The notes under the pieces: model-generated
The model's input: the letters and a program-made list of their open reading frames with translations, nothing else
Database searches by the model: none
What the model was told of the DNA's origin: nothing
Assembly (NCBI GenBank): GCA_903911145.1
Contig: CAIWCD010000007.1
Location: forward strand, 1-64,000
DNA from: an uncultured delta proteobacterium
GTDB taxonomy: Bacteria > Myxococcota > Myxococcia > Myxococcales > 40CM-4-68-19
Reading direction: 5' to 3'
Length of the DNA: 64,000 nucleotides
Shown: positions 23,509-31,309 of the stretch, one piece after another
Layout: every line of letters begins with the position of its first letter
Position numbering within the stretch: position 1 is the stretch's first letter
Made by a program: the position numbers and the translations under genes

Positions 23509-25833
23509 CTACGCGTAGCCCCAGCGCCTTCGCAGCAGCCACTCGCTGCCGACGACCAGGCAGAGCGCAAGCAGCACCAGCCAGGTGTCCCAGAGCGGAC
23601 GCGTCGTGCGCTGGCCGACCTCGACGCGATTCGGATCGTGGAACGGCAAAGCGGTGAGCGAGTCACTCTCCGAAATGCGCGCGCCGCCCGTCGCCTTCGC
23701 AAGAGCCTCAAGCAGCTCGGGCCGCGGCGAGACATCCTCGAGTTCTGCTCCCGACGGCGCAACGACAAACGCCTCTTCCGCCGTGCCCGCGACCTGTCCG
23801 TTCGCCCCGCGTGCGATGACCTGCGCGCGATACGCTCCCGCAGGAAGCGCAGGCAGCTGCACGGTCGCGTTTCCATCCGCACCCGCGATCGGCCCCGCGA
23901 ACGGAGCCGAGGCACCGCTTGCACCAGAGAAGAGCTGGACCGAAAGCGCTGCACCCGCAGAAGCTCCGTAGTCGCTGCCACGCACCTGCGCATCGAGCTG
24001 GATCGGCTCGCCGGGTTCGTACACTGCGCGCTCCGCATGCAGCCTCATCGGCGTCAATGCCGGATCGCGCACCAGCCAGCGAATCGCCGCATGCCAGAAG
24101 CTCTCGTACGCGCGCGGCCCGAGCTCCTCTCCCGCCGCGACGAGACTCCACATCCAGCTCGAATCGGTGAGCAGCGCCATCGATCGCCCCTGCCCTGCTT
24201 CGCCGACCACCAGCGCGGGCCGACCATCGCTCGACTGCAGCAGCACCTGCGCGTTCGCGCGCAGACCCGCGATGGTGTTGAGCCCCGGCAGCTTCGGCAG
24301 GCCCGCCCAGAGCGCCGCGTTCTGCGCCGCTCCCGGCAACAGCTCGGTGATCGGGTGGCGCTTTCCCGCATCGCCGAGCTGCAGCTGCAGCGGCATTTCA
24401 TCGATGGTCGGCTCGCCCGGCGCAGGCAGCACGACCGGAAGAATCTCCTCGAGCGGACTTCCCGAATAGTCGCCCGCACCGAAGCTCTGGTCGCCACCGA
24501 TCATCGCGAACGCACCGCCCTCGCGAATGTAGGAAGCGATGCCGTCGAGGTATTGCGACATGCGATAGGGCCGGTGATTGAAGTTCTGGAAGATCACCAG
24601 ATCGAACGTGCGCAGCTGCTCCTGGAAGATCTCGTTGGTCGGAAAGGGAATCAGCGAGAGCTCGTCCTGCGACGAGTGGGAATCGTCGCCCGGCGTGCGC
24701 AAGATGAAGAAGCTGATCAGATCGACGTTCGGATCCTTCTTCAAGAGCTGGCGCAGAAAACGCTCGTCCCACGAGGGACGGCCGACCACTTGAAGAACGC
24801 GGACGCGATCGCGGATGACGTTGAGCACGAACGACTTCGCGTTGTTCTCGACGATCGCTTCGCCATCGTAGACCGGCACGGAAACGGTGAACGCGAACTT
24901 GCCGGTGCGGTCCGGAACGAAGGTGAGCTCGGCCTCGGTGAAAGGAACTTTCTCGTCGATGAGCACGCGCTGCTCGGCGATCACCTGCCCTTCGCGCTTG
25001 AGCGTCAGCGGAACCATCTGGTGCGCAAAGCCGCGCGCAGCAAGGCGCACAGCGATTTTCACCGGACTGCGCACGAACGCGAAATCGTCGACGCGCACGC
25101 GCTCGAGCGCGAGATCCTTGATCGCAGTCGCGCCGATCGGCAGCGCGAAGACCGGCGCCGCGAGCTGCTGCAACTGCTCCTGCGCCTTCTTGTTCATCCC
25201 CTCAGCGAGCGACGCGTTGTCGGCACCATCGGAGGCGATCACCAGACCCGCGAGAGGACGACCACCGCTGCCCGATTTCGCAGCCGCAGCCAGAGACGAG
25301 AGCAGATCGGTCGCGTTGCCTGCGGCGAGTTGCTCGAGTTGCTGCGCGTGGGCAGCGCCCGTCGTCGCATTCAGAGCAAGCAGCTTGGGCGCATCCTGCG
25401 GCTCAATCTCCTTGTCGAATCCGTAGAGATCGATCTGGAAGCGCGACGAGAGTTCACGCAACTCGGGCTGCTTCGCGGCGAACCAGCGCAGGAGCGCGTC
25501 CATGCGCGAGACCTGTGCGCTTCCACTCGAGGCGGGCTGCGCGGCGAAGCGCATCGACTTCGACGTGTCGAGCAACATCGCGATCCGCGCACGCACGCGC
25601 GTCTCCGCCCGCAACTCGAGACCTGGCTCGAGCACCAGCGCGAAGACGAGCAGGCACGCGAGCGCGCGCAAGGTCGTGAGCAGCGCGCGTTTGCCGCGCG
25701 AGGGTTCACCGACGGTCCCGCGCGTGCTCAGCCAGAGCGCGGCGAGCAGCGCAAGGCCGATCAGGCCGAGCGCGTACGAAGGAAGATTCGTCAGCGCAGT
25801 CAGGCGCCACGCGTTGTAGGCGGGCCCGTTCAT
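23509..25833 (-). CDS. membrane-anchored von Willebrand A-domain protein
   Basis: A 774-residue inner-membrane protein. Two N-terminal helices (about 16-36 and 47-66) precede a vWA domain with the metal site DTSKSM (DxSxS) near residue 90 and VIASDGADN at about 195. Beta-sandwich segments follow, then a glutamine-amidotransferase-like domain (about 390-580, with VIFQNFNHRPY and GGAFAMIGGDQSFG). One last helix precedes a basic tail at 750-770. This order is seen in BatA-like proteins that follow MoxR ATPase and DUF58 genes, though those are not here. Its ATG overlaps the stop of the DUF4159 gene by four bases. Binding partner unknown. Confidence 0.78.
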   Translation of the reverse strand: MNGPAYNAWRLTALTNLPSYALGLIGLALLAALWLSTRGTVGEPSRGKRALLTTLRALACLLVFALVLEPGLELRAETRVRARIAMLLDTSKSMRFAAQPASSGSAQVSRMDALLRWFAAKQPELRELSSRFQIDLYGFDKEIEPQDAPKLLALNATTGAAHAQQLEQLAAGNATDLLSSLAAAAKSGSGGRPLAGLVIASDGADNASLAEGMNKKAQEQLQQLAAPVFALPIGATAIKDLALERVRVDDFAFVRSPVKIAVRLAARGFAHQMVPLTLKREGQVIAEQRVLIDEKVPFTEAELTFVPDRTGKFAFTVSVPVYDGEAIVENNAKSFVLNVIRDRVRVLQVVGRPSWDERFLRQLLKKDPNVDLISFFILRTPGDDSHSSQDELSLIPFPTNEIFQEQLRTFDLVIFQNFNHRPYRMSQYLDGIASYIREGGAFAMIGGDQSFGAGDYSGSPLEEILPVVLPAPGEPTIDEMPLQLQLGDAGKRHPITELLPGAAQNAALWAGLPKLPGLNTIAGLRANAQVLLQSSDGRPALVVGEAGQGRSMALLTDSSWMWSLVAAGEELGPRAYESFWHAAIRWLVRDPALTPMRLHAERAVYEPGEPIQLDAQVRGSDYGASAGAALSVQLFSGASGASAPFAGPIAGADGNATVQLPALPAGAYRAQVIARGANGQVAGTAEEAFVVAPSGAELEDVSPRPELLEALAKATGGARISESDSLTALPFHDPNRVEVGQRTTRPLWDTWLVLLALCLVVGSEWLLRRRWGYA

Positions 25834-26603
25834 ATGCGCCGCCGCTTCATGATGAACGGGATGTGAACCTGGTCCTCCTTGTAGTCGAGGCACATCGAGT
25901 ACATCACCAGATTCACGCCAAGCCGGATCGCGTGCTCGCGCTGCGGCTCGCCGCCCGGCGTCGCATCGAACTCCCAGCTGCCGTAGGGATCGCGGGCGAG
26001 TGCGCCGAGCAGATCGTTGCCGCAGAGCACGACGGCGAGGCGTCCGCCGAGCTCGATCCCGAAGAGCTCCGGCGCAACCGCCGCGCGGCCCACCGGCTCG
26101 CTGAGCAGATAGAACGATTTGTAGAGCACGTGATCGCGCGGGATGGCCTTGAGCTGCGCGCCAGGAAGGGCCGCCGCGACGAGCGCGCGGGCTGACTGCT
26201 CGAACGGACCTTGCGGAGTCGCGCTGGCATCGTCGATGAAGAGAAATCCGCCGTAGCTCAGGTAGCGGCGCAGGCCTGCGAGCTCCGCGTCGGACGGCAT
26301 CGGCACAGCCTGGTCGCTCGAGAGCACCGCGAAGGGATGATGGAACAGCTCCGGATCGGCGAGCCCGAGCGGACGCACCTGCGGCGAGGTGTCGATCGAC
26401 GTGCGGCGCGAGATCTCCCACGACAGGCGCGGCAGACCTTCGGGGCGGACATCCCAGCGGCCGCCGTGCCGCAGGAGCGCAAACGAGAGACGCGAGGCCT
26501 CGCCGAAGGCTTCGGCCCGACGCGGGAGAGCCGCCACCAGAGCGGTCGCGAGCACGCCCTGGAGGAATCGCCGCCGCGAGGGCGTGGGGGAGTCGTCGTT
26601 CAC
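25830..26603 (-). CDS. DUF4159 family exported protein (Tat signal)
   Basis: A 257-residue protein with the twin-arginine motif SRRRFLQG near the N-terminus and a hydrophobic stretch ending RRAEA, so it is probably folded before export by Tat. The body has the DUF4159 pattern: FALLRHGGRWDVRP, LRRYLSYGGFLFIDDA, DHVLYKSFYLL and VMYSMCLDYKEDQVH. The GTG at 26603 places the Tat motif close to the start; an ATG at 26657 would add 18 residues. No clear ribosome-binding site is seen. It is translationally coupled with the vWA gene through a four-base overlap. Function is unknown. Confidence 0.75.
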   Translation of the reverse strand: MNDDSPTPSRRRFLQGVLATALVAALPRRAEAFGEASRLSFALLRHGGRWDVRPEGLPRLSWEISRRTSIDTSPQVRPLGLADPELFHHPFAVLSSDQAVPMPSDAELAGLRRYLSYGGFLFIDDASATPQGPFEQSARALVAAALPGAQLKAIPRDHVLYKSFYLLSEPVGRAAVAPELFGIELGGRLAVVLCGNDLLGALARDPYGSWEFDATPGGEPQREHAIRLGVNLVMYSMCLDYKEDQVHIPFIMKRRRI

Positions 26604-26685
26604 GGGGCGCGCACCATACCAGTGGGTCAGCGGCCGGGAGCGGCCTTTGCATCGCATCGAACGGGAGAGAACAGCGCGGCGGTGC

Positions 26686-26714
26686 TGGAACTTCCCGGCC
26701 GCGCGCGCTATCGA
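26686..26714 (+). promoter_or_regulatory. putative promoter of the membrane protein gene, leaderless geometry
   Basis: TGGAAC (26686-26691) and TATCGA (26709-26714) are 17 bases apart. The second hexamer ends seven bases before the GTG start at 26722. There is no Shine-Dalgarno sequence. Both hexamers are imperfect. Confidence 0.35.
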
Positions 26715-26721
26715 TGCGCCC

Positions 26722-27486
26722 GTGTTTGCCCCGAGTGCGCCACCTGCTGCGTCTCTGCCCGACTTCGACCTCGACGCCGCGCTATCGCTGGTGCAGGGCG
26801 GCCTCGATCAGACGCTCTTCTGGCCGCGCTGGACAGCGCTGCTCTTCATCGCGTTCGCGATCGCACTCACGATGCTCGGTCGCCACGGGCAGCGACTTCT
26901 CGCCGGGACCTCGCTCGGCGGAATCGTCGCGGGCGCGATCCTCCTCGGCTTGCGCCCGCACTTTCCCGACGCGGAGTGGCCGGGATTTCTCGCCGTCCTC
27001 GGCGGCGGCGCAGCGCTCGGACTGGGCATCGCGACGCCCGGATGGACGACGGCGATCGTCTCCGCGACCGCTCTGTGCGCGGTCGGGATGTTCCTCGCCG
27101 TTCGCATCGCGCACGTGTCACTGCTCGTCGGCGCGATTCCGGGTGCGCTGCTCGGACTCTTTCTCGGCCTCGCCAACCATCTCTTCTGGGGCCTCTGGAT
27201 GCCGCCGATCGCAGCGGCCTTCTCGCTCTCGATCGCCGCCGCCCGTCTCCTCGGTGCGGCCGACACCGGCCCCATCGTCAGCGAGCTTGCGCAGGCGCCC
27301 TATAGCCTTGCGCTCTTCGTCGGCCTCTCCATCGCCCTCATCGTCGTCTCTCACGAGCGGGAGCATCGCAAGCGGCTGCGCGCTGCGGCCCGCACCCAGG
27401 CGATGAGCGACCGCGAACTGCAGAGCAAGGTCAAGCGCGAGCGGGAGCGGCACGAGAGGTTTCTCGGCAACAGCGGCGAGAGCTGA
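26722..27486 (+). CDS. hypothetical polytopic membrane protein
   Basis: A 254-residue protein with about seven predicted hydrophobic helices between residues 30 and 205. They are rich in Gly and Ala (for example GGIVAGAILLGL and VLGGGAALGLGIA). A strongly basic, charged C-terminal tail of about 45 residues (HEREHRKRLRAAARTQ onward) probably stays in the cytoplasm. I do not recognise a family. The GTG start is chosen because the hydrophobic part follows directly and promoter-like hexamers lie just upstream. It is divergent from the DUF4159 gene, and a PaiB-like gene follows 30 bases later. Confidence 0.65.
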   Translation: MFAPSAPPAASLPDFDLDAALSLVQGGLDQTLFWPRWTALLFIAFAIALTMLGRHGQRLLAGTSLGGIVAGAILLGLRPHFPDAEWPGFLAVLGGGAALGLGIATPGWTTAIVSATALCAVGMFLAVRIAHVSLLVGAIPGALLGLFLGLANHLFWGLWMPPIAAAFSLSIAAARLLGAADTGPIVSELAQAPYSLALFVGLSIALIVVSHEREHRKRLRAAARTQAMSDRELQSKVKRERERHERFLGNSGES

Positions 27487-27516
27487 AGATCAGCTTTTCC
27501 CGCGCGGAGAGTGCGC

Positions 27517-28158
27517 ATGTATACGCCGCAGATTTTTGATTGGTCAGACGTCCAATCTATCCACACGCAGATGCGTCGCCATCCGTTCGCGCTGCTCCTC
27601 ACGCAGCATCAAGGCGCGCTGCACACCAGCCACCTGCCGTTTCATCTCGACAGCAGGAGGGGTCCGAACGGGACGCTCTCCGCGCACCTCGCCCGCGCCA
27701 ATCCTCACTGCGAGGCGCTCATCGCGGGAGCTGCCAGCCAGGTCGTCTTCACTGGCCCCAACGCGTACATCTCGCCGCGCTGGTACAGCGAGCCTTCGCG
27801 CAACGTGCCGACGTGGAACTACGTCGCAATCCACGCGTTCGGCAGACCGGTGATCGCGCGCGAACTCCAGACCGTGCTGCGCAACATCGCGACGCTCACC
27901 GACGCGCACGAGCAGGGCCGCGCGCAACCTTGGAGCATCGGAGAAGCGCAGGCCCTCAGCGAGAAGCTCGCGGCGCATGTGCTCGCGTTCGAGATCCCCA
28001 TCGAGAGAATTGAGGGCAAACGCAAGCTCAGCCAGAACCGCAGCGAGACCGATCGGATCGGCGTGATGAATGCGCTGAGGGAGGACGAGAGCGCCGACGC
28101 GCAGGAGATTGCCCTGCTGATGGAAGCGCTCTACGCGCCCGAGGGGAAGCTGGCCTGA
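27517..28158 (+). CDS. FMN-binding negative transcriptional regulator (PaiB-like)
   Basis: A 213-residue split-barrel flavin-binding protein. The opening MYTPQIFDWSDV, the LPFHLD segment, SAHLARANPH and the signature ISPRWYSEPSRNVPTWNYVA are diagnostic of PaiB. In Bacillus, PaiB represses sporulation and degradative-enzyme genes; other members may act on flavin or heme. The C-terminal KRKLSQNRSETDRIGVMNAL is also conserved. GGAGAG six bases upstream sets the ATG at 27517. No PaiA acetyltransferase is adjacent. Confidence 0.88.
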   Translation: MYTPQIFDWSDVQSIHTQMRRHPFALLLTQHQGALHTSHLPFHLDSRRGPNGTLSAHLARANPHCEALIAGAASQVVFTGPNAYISPRWYSEPSRNVPTWNYVAIHAFGRPVIARELQTVLRNIATLTDAHEQGRAQPWSIGEAQALSEKLAAHVLAFEIPIERIEGKRKLSQNRSETDRIGVMNALREDESADAQEIALLMEALYAPEGKLA

Positions 28159-28245
28159 GTGCGGTGAAGGAGGATCGCTGCGTGCGCAAATCCGCTCTGG
28201 GCAAGGCCGCGCGCGATCGTTGGCCGAGATGCGGTTGCGAGGTCT

Positions 28246-29097
28246 CTACTTCGCCGCGAGCGGCGTGATCGAAAGATTCCTGCACGCGACGGGAGCTTCC
28301 CAACCCTCGAACGCGAAGCGATCGTGCCCCGGCCCCTCGAGCGGCTGCGGGTCGTCCCAGGCGAGGAACGATTTTCCGTCGAGCTGCCAGTCGAGATGCG
28401 CTGCGGTTGGCGAGTTGGTCCGCGTGATCGTCCAGTGGTAGCTGCGGCCCGGCTCGACATGCACGTCGGTGCGGCGCGGGACGGTCTTGTCGTACTGCCA
28501 CGCATGCTCGCGCTGCTTGACGATCGTCGAGAGCTGGTTGCGCCAGCCGCCGAAGATGAAGACGTAGCCGGTCGTCGTGTACTGCACGTCCCGCTGCACA
28601 TCTTCGTCGCTCTCGAAGGCGCGCCCATCGCCGAACAGCTCGACCTTCACGTCCCCGTCGGCGCTCTGCCCCGTGCAGTCGAACTCGACCCGCACGTCGC
28701 GCGGCAGCGAACGCTCGAGCCAGAGCGGGTGGTTGTGCGCCATGCTGAACGTGAGCTGCCCGTGCTGAAGACGGTAGGGCCCGCCGCTGTTGAACCAGTC
28801 CGCTCCGAGCTCTGCGCGATCGAATCGATCGACGAATCCCTTCGGCCCGATCGCAGGGACGGCGGCTGCGCTCTTGGCGGCCGGGACAGCTGCAGGCGTG
28901 GACGGCACTGGCAACGCAGGCGGCGCGCGCGGCGTTTCGATCGGAACGATCTGGCTCGATTGCCCCGGCAGCAGCTTGCGCGGAGGAGGCGGTGGCGCGG
29001 AACAGGCGAGCAGCGCAGTCGTCAGCAGCGCGGAGCAAGCGATGCGGATCGATCGCGCTCGTCCACGCCCAGCAAGGCTTTGCGGCGACGCGACCAC
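28246..29097 (-). CDS. beta-sandwich (concanavalin-like) lipoprotein, paralog 1
   Basis: A 283-residue exported protein. From the GTG at 29097 the N-terminus has a basic region, a hydrophobic core and the lipobox LLAC, followed by a Pro-rich linker. The body resembles the protein encoded just upstream: FVDRFDRAELGADWFNSGGP, HNHPLWLERSLP and GDGRAF segments, then a C-terminal GHDRFAFEGWEAP. This pattern suggests a jelly-roll lectin or glycan-binding fold like LamG or 3-keto-disaccharide hydrolase domains, but I cannot name the family. The gene starts four bases after the stop of its paralog and is surely co-transcribed with it. Confidence 0.68.
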   Translation of the reverse strand: MVASPQSLAGRGRARSIRIACSALLTTALLACSAPPPPPRKLLPGQSSQIVPIETPRAPPALPVPSTPAAVPAAKSAAAVPAIGPKGFVDRFDRAELGADWFNSGGPYRLQHGQLTFSMAHNHPLWLERSLPRDVRVEFDCTGQSADGDVKVELFGDGRAFESDEDVQRDVQYTTTGYVFIFGGWRNQLSTIVKQREHAWQYDKTVPRRTDVHVEPGRSYHWTITRTNSPTAAHLDWQLDGKSFLAWDDPQPLEGPGHDRFAFEGWEAPVACRNLSITPLAAK

Positions 29098-29101
29098 GAC
29101 G

Positions 29102-29950
29102 TCAAATCCCTTCGATCTGGAGATTGTCGAAGTAGGTGTAGCCCTGCCAGCTCGAGAAGCCGAAGCGATCGTGGCCCGCATGGAACAGATTTTCGCTGCC
29201 CGAGAGCGGCCGGGGATCGTTGAGTTCGAGCACCAGCTGTCCGTCGATCTCCCAGCGAATCGAGCCACCCTTCTTGGTGATCGTCATGTGGTAGCGCTGG
29301 CCGCGCACCACGCGCAGATCTCCGCGGCGCACCGCGAACGGCGTGTCGGACTCGAAGTAGTTTCCGGCGGCGAGACGATCGAGATCGCGCTGGGCGCTCC
29401 AGGCTTGAATCGGCTGCGCGATCGTATCCCACGCCCCCTCGATGCCCGTGGTGCGCACCGGGAACGGCCGGGCCTGCGCTGCGAGCCGGGCGCGCTGATC
29501 GTCGATGGTGAGAGCGCGCTCGTCGAACTTGGTGATGCGACTTTCCGTGTTGCGCGCGATGCCGAGGAGGAACTGGTAGCCGGTGCCGTGGCTGCGGCCA
29601 TCTCCCCACGCCTCGAACTCAATGTCGCCGCCGGCCGCGTCGCTCCAGGCGTCGAACGAGATGCGCGCGTCGTCGGGCAGGCGGGCCTTGAGCCAGAGCG
29701 GGTTGTGCCCGACGCCCGGCGAGAAGAGCTTGCCGTCGACGAGCCGCCAGAGTCCGCCGTTGGACCAGTAATCGTCGCCGAGAGCGGTCCGATCGAACGT
29801 GTCCTGGAAAGGCACGCCCTGCGTCACCTCGCGCGCACCGCGCAGGTAGTGATGCAGGAACGGCAGCTGCACGGCGAGGATGAGCGCCGCGAGCGGAACC
29901 CAGTAGCGCGTCTGCCGCAGCGGATGATTTTGCAAGGCTTGGATGGACAT
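29102..29950 (-). CDS. beta-sandwich (concanavalin-like) membrane-anchored protein, paralog 2
   Basis: A 282-residue protein with one N-terminal membrane anchor (YWVPLAALILAVQLPFLHHY) and an extracytoplasmic beta-rich domain. Shared landmarks with the neighbouring lipoprotein are FQDTFDRTALGDDYWSNGG, HNPLWLKARLPDDARISFDA, WGDGRS and GHDRFGFSSWQGYTYFDN at the C-terminus. It has an extra insertion of about 60 residues (NTESRITKFDERAL and after). The ATG at 29950 follows a weak GAGAG; an ATG 18 codons further upstream is possible. It lies 71 bases downstream of the RpoH-like sigma gene on the same strand. Carbohydrate binding is inferred from the fold only. Confidence 0.65.
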   Translation of the reverse strand: MSIQALQNHPLRQTRYWVPLAALILAVQLPFLHHYLRGAREVTQGVPFQDTFDRTALGDDYWSNGGLWRLVDGKLFSPGVGHNPLWLKARLPDDARISFDAWSDAAGGDIEFEAWGDGRSHGTGYQFLLGIARNTESRITKFDERALTIDDQRARLAAQARPFPVRTTGIEGAWDTIAQPIQAWSAQRDLDRLAAGNYFESDTPFAVRRGDLRVVRGQRYHMTITKKGGSIRWEIDGQLVLELNDPRPLSGSENLFHAGHDRFGFSSWQGYTYFDNLQIEGI

Positions 29951-30021
29951 GCGGGGCTCTCGATACTCCGAACTCGCGTCTGCTGTCTCGGTCATCCTGC
30001 GCACGAGAGAACGCGGCCGAT

Positions 30022-31221
30022 CTAGTCGTCGTTCACCGAGAGCTGCGCGAAGTCGGGCATGCGCTCGCGCAGGAACTCGCGCAGCTGATCGGTCAGGCGC
30101 GCCTCGAGCTGGCGCGCGCGCTCGCGGGTGAAGCCATATTTCTCGCCAATCTGCTGCAGCGTCAGCGCCTCTTTCCCCTCGGGGACCGCGATCCGGTTCT
30201 CGAAGAAGAAGCGATCCTTCTCGGTGGTCAGCGTCTTGCCAAACGCGGTGAGATTCTCCTTGAAGACCCGCCGCAGCTCCTCGTCGCCAAGCTGCTCCTC
30301 GGCGTTGCGCGAGCGCTCGCTCAAGCGATCACCGTGCGTCTGCTTGGACTCATCGCTCGAGCCGACCGGCGCGTCGATCGACAGCTCGTCGTTGCCGAGC
30401 CGCTGATCCATCTCGCGGATGTCCTGCTCGCTGACGTCGAGCTTCTCGGCCAGCAGTCTGGGCGCGGCATCGAAGCCTTGTGCGAGCAGCTTCTCCTGCT
30501 CCTTGCGCAGATTGAAGAAGAGCTTGCGCTGCGCCTGGGTGGTGCCGAGTTTCACCATGCGCCAGTTGTCCATCAGGTATCGGAGGATATAGGCGCGGAT
30601 CCACCAGGCGGCATACGAGGAGAGCTTCACGCCGCGCAGCGGATCGTACTTCTGCACCGCCTGCATCAGCCCGACGTTGCCCTCCTGGATCAGGTCGAGC
30701 ACGTTGAAGGCGGCCCGGCGGAACTCCATCGCGATCTTGACGACGAGCCGCAGATTGGCCGTCACCAGCCGATAGGCGAGCGCCGGGTCTTGCGTCTCTT
30801 TGAACTTCACTGCGAGCGAATGTTCCTCCTCGCGCGTCAGCAGCGGGTGGCGCGAGATCTCCGAGAGGTAGCGCGTGAGCGCGTCGGCGCGAGAGAGATC
30901 GGCACCGGCGCCGCGCACGACCGCAAGCGCGGGCGCATCTTCGTCCGAGGCGCTCTCGGCGGCCTCCTCTGTCTCGGCCTCCTCCTCATCCTCGTCGAGC
31001 GGCTCGATCGGCAAGAGCGCAGTGTGCGCCGCCTTGCCCTTGCGCTCCTCGGGCGCACCCACCACCTCGGCGGCGACGACCTCCGGCTCAAGCGGCGTCT
31101 CGTCGGAAGCGTGCTCGTCAGCGTCCAGCACCGGCGCGTCAACGCCCTTGCCCTTCGCGGCACTCTTCGCGCGCGGGGCAGGCGCCTTCTTGCGGCCAGC
31201 TTTGCGCGGCTCTTTGCTCAT
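30022..31221 (-). CDS. RpoH-type (sigma-32-like) RNA polymerase sigma factor
   Basis: A 399-residue sigma factor. Residues 1-110 are a low-complexity extension: a Lys-rich start, then a strongly acidic Glu/Asp stretch. Region 1.2/2 begins near 110 (ALTRYLSEISRHPLLTREEE), with the core-binding NVLDLIQEGNVGLMQAVQKY and the -10-binding SSYAAWWIRAYI. The diagnostic RpoH box QRKLFFNLRKEQ is near 225, and the region 4 helix-turn-helix is EALTLQQIGEKYGFTRERARQLEARL. Myxobacteria carry several sigma-32-like factors used in heat shock and development, and this is probably one of them. A good promoter precedes it. Confidence 0.92.
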   Translation of the reverse strand: MSKEPRKAGRKKAPAPRAKSAAKGKGVDAPVLDADEHASDETPLEPEVVAAEVVGAPEERKGKAAHTALLPIEPLDEDEEEAETEEAAESASDEDAPALAVVRGAGADLSRADALTRYLSEISRHPLLTREEEHSLAVKFKETQDPALAYRLVTANLRLVVKIAMEFRRAAFNVLDLIQEGNVGLMQAVQKYDPLRGVKLSSYAAWWIRAYILRYLMDNWRMVKLGTTQAQRKLFFNLRKEQEKLLAQGFDAAPRLLAEKLDVSEQDIREMDQRLGNDELSIDAPVGSSDESKQTHGDRLSERSRNAEEQLGDEELRRVFKENLTAFGKTLTTEKDRFFFENRIAVPEGKEALTLQQIGEKYGFTRERARQLEARLTDQLREFLRERMPDFAQLSVNDD

Positions 31222-31244
31222 CTCGACTTCCCAGAGGGGCGGGT

Positions 31245-31273
31245 GCTATACAGCCAACCTTTTCAGCATTCAA
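31245..31273 (-). promoter_or_regulatory. sigma-70-type promoter of the RpoH-like sigma gene
   Basis: On the minus strand TTGAAT (31273-31268) and TATAGC (31250-31245) are exactly 17 bases apart. The predicted transcript start is about 17 bases before the ATG at 31221. The region is shared with the divergent helicase gene. Confidence 0.6.
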
Positions 31274-31309
31274 GCCGCTCCGATCCCCTGCGGCAGAACC
31301 ATTGGTCCA

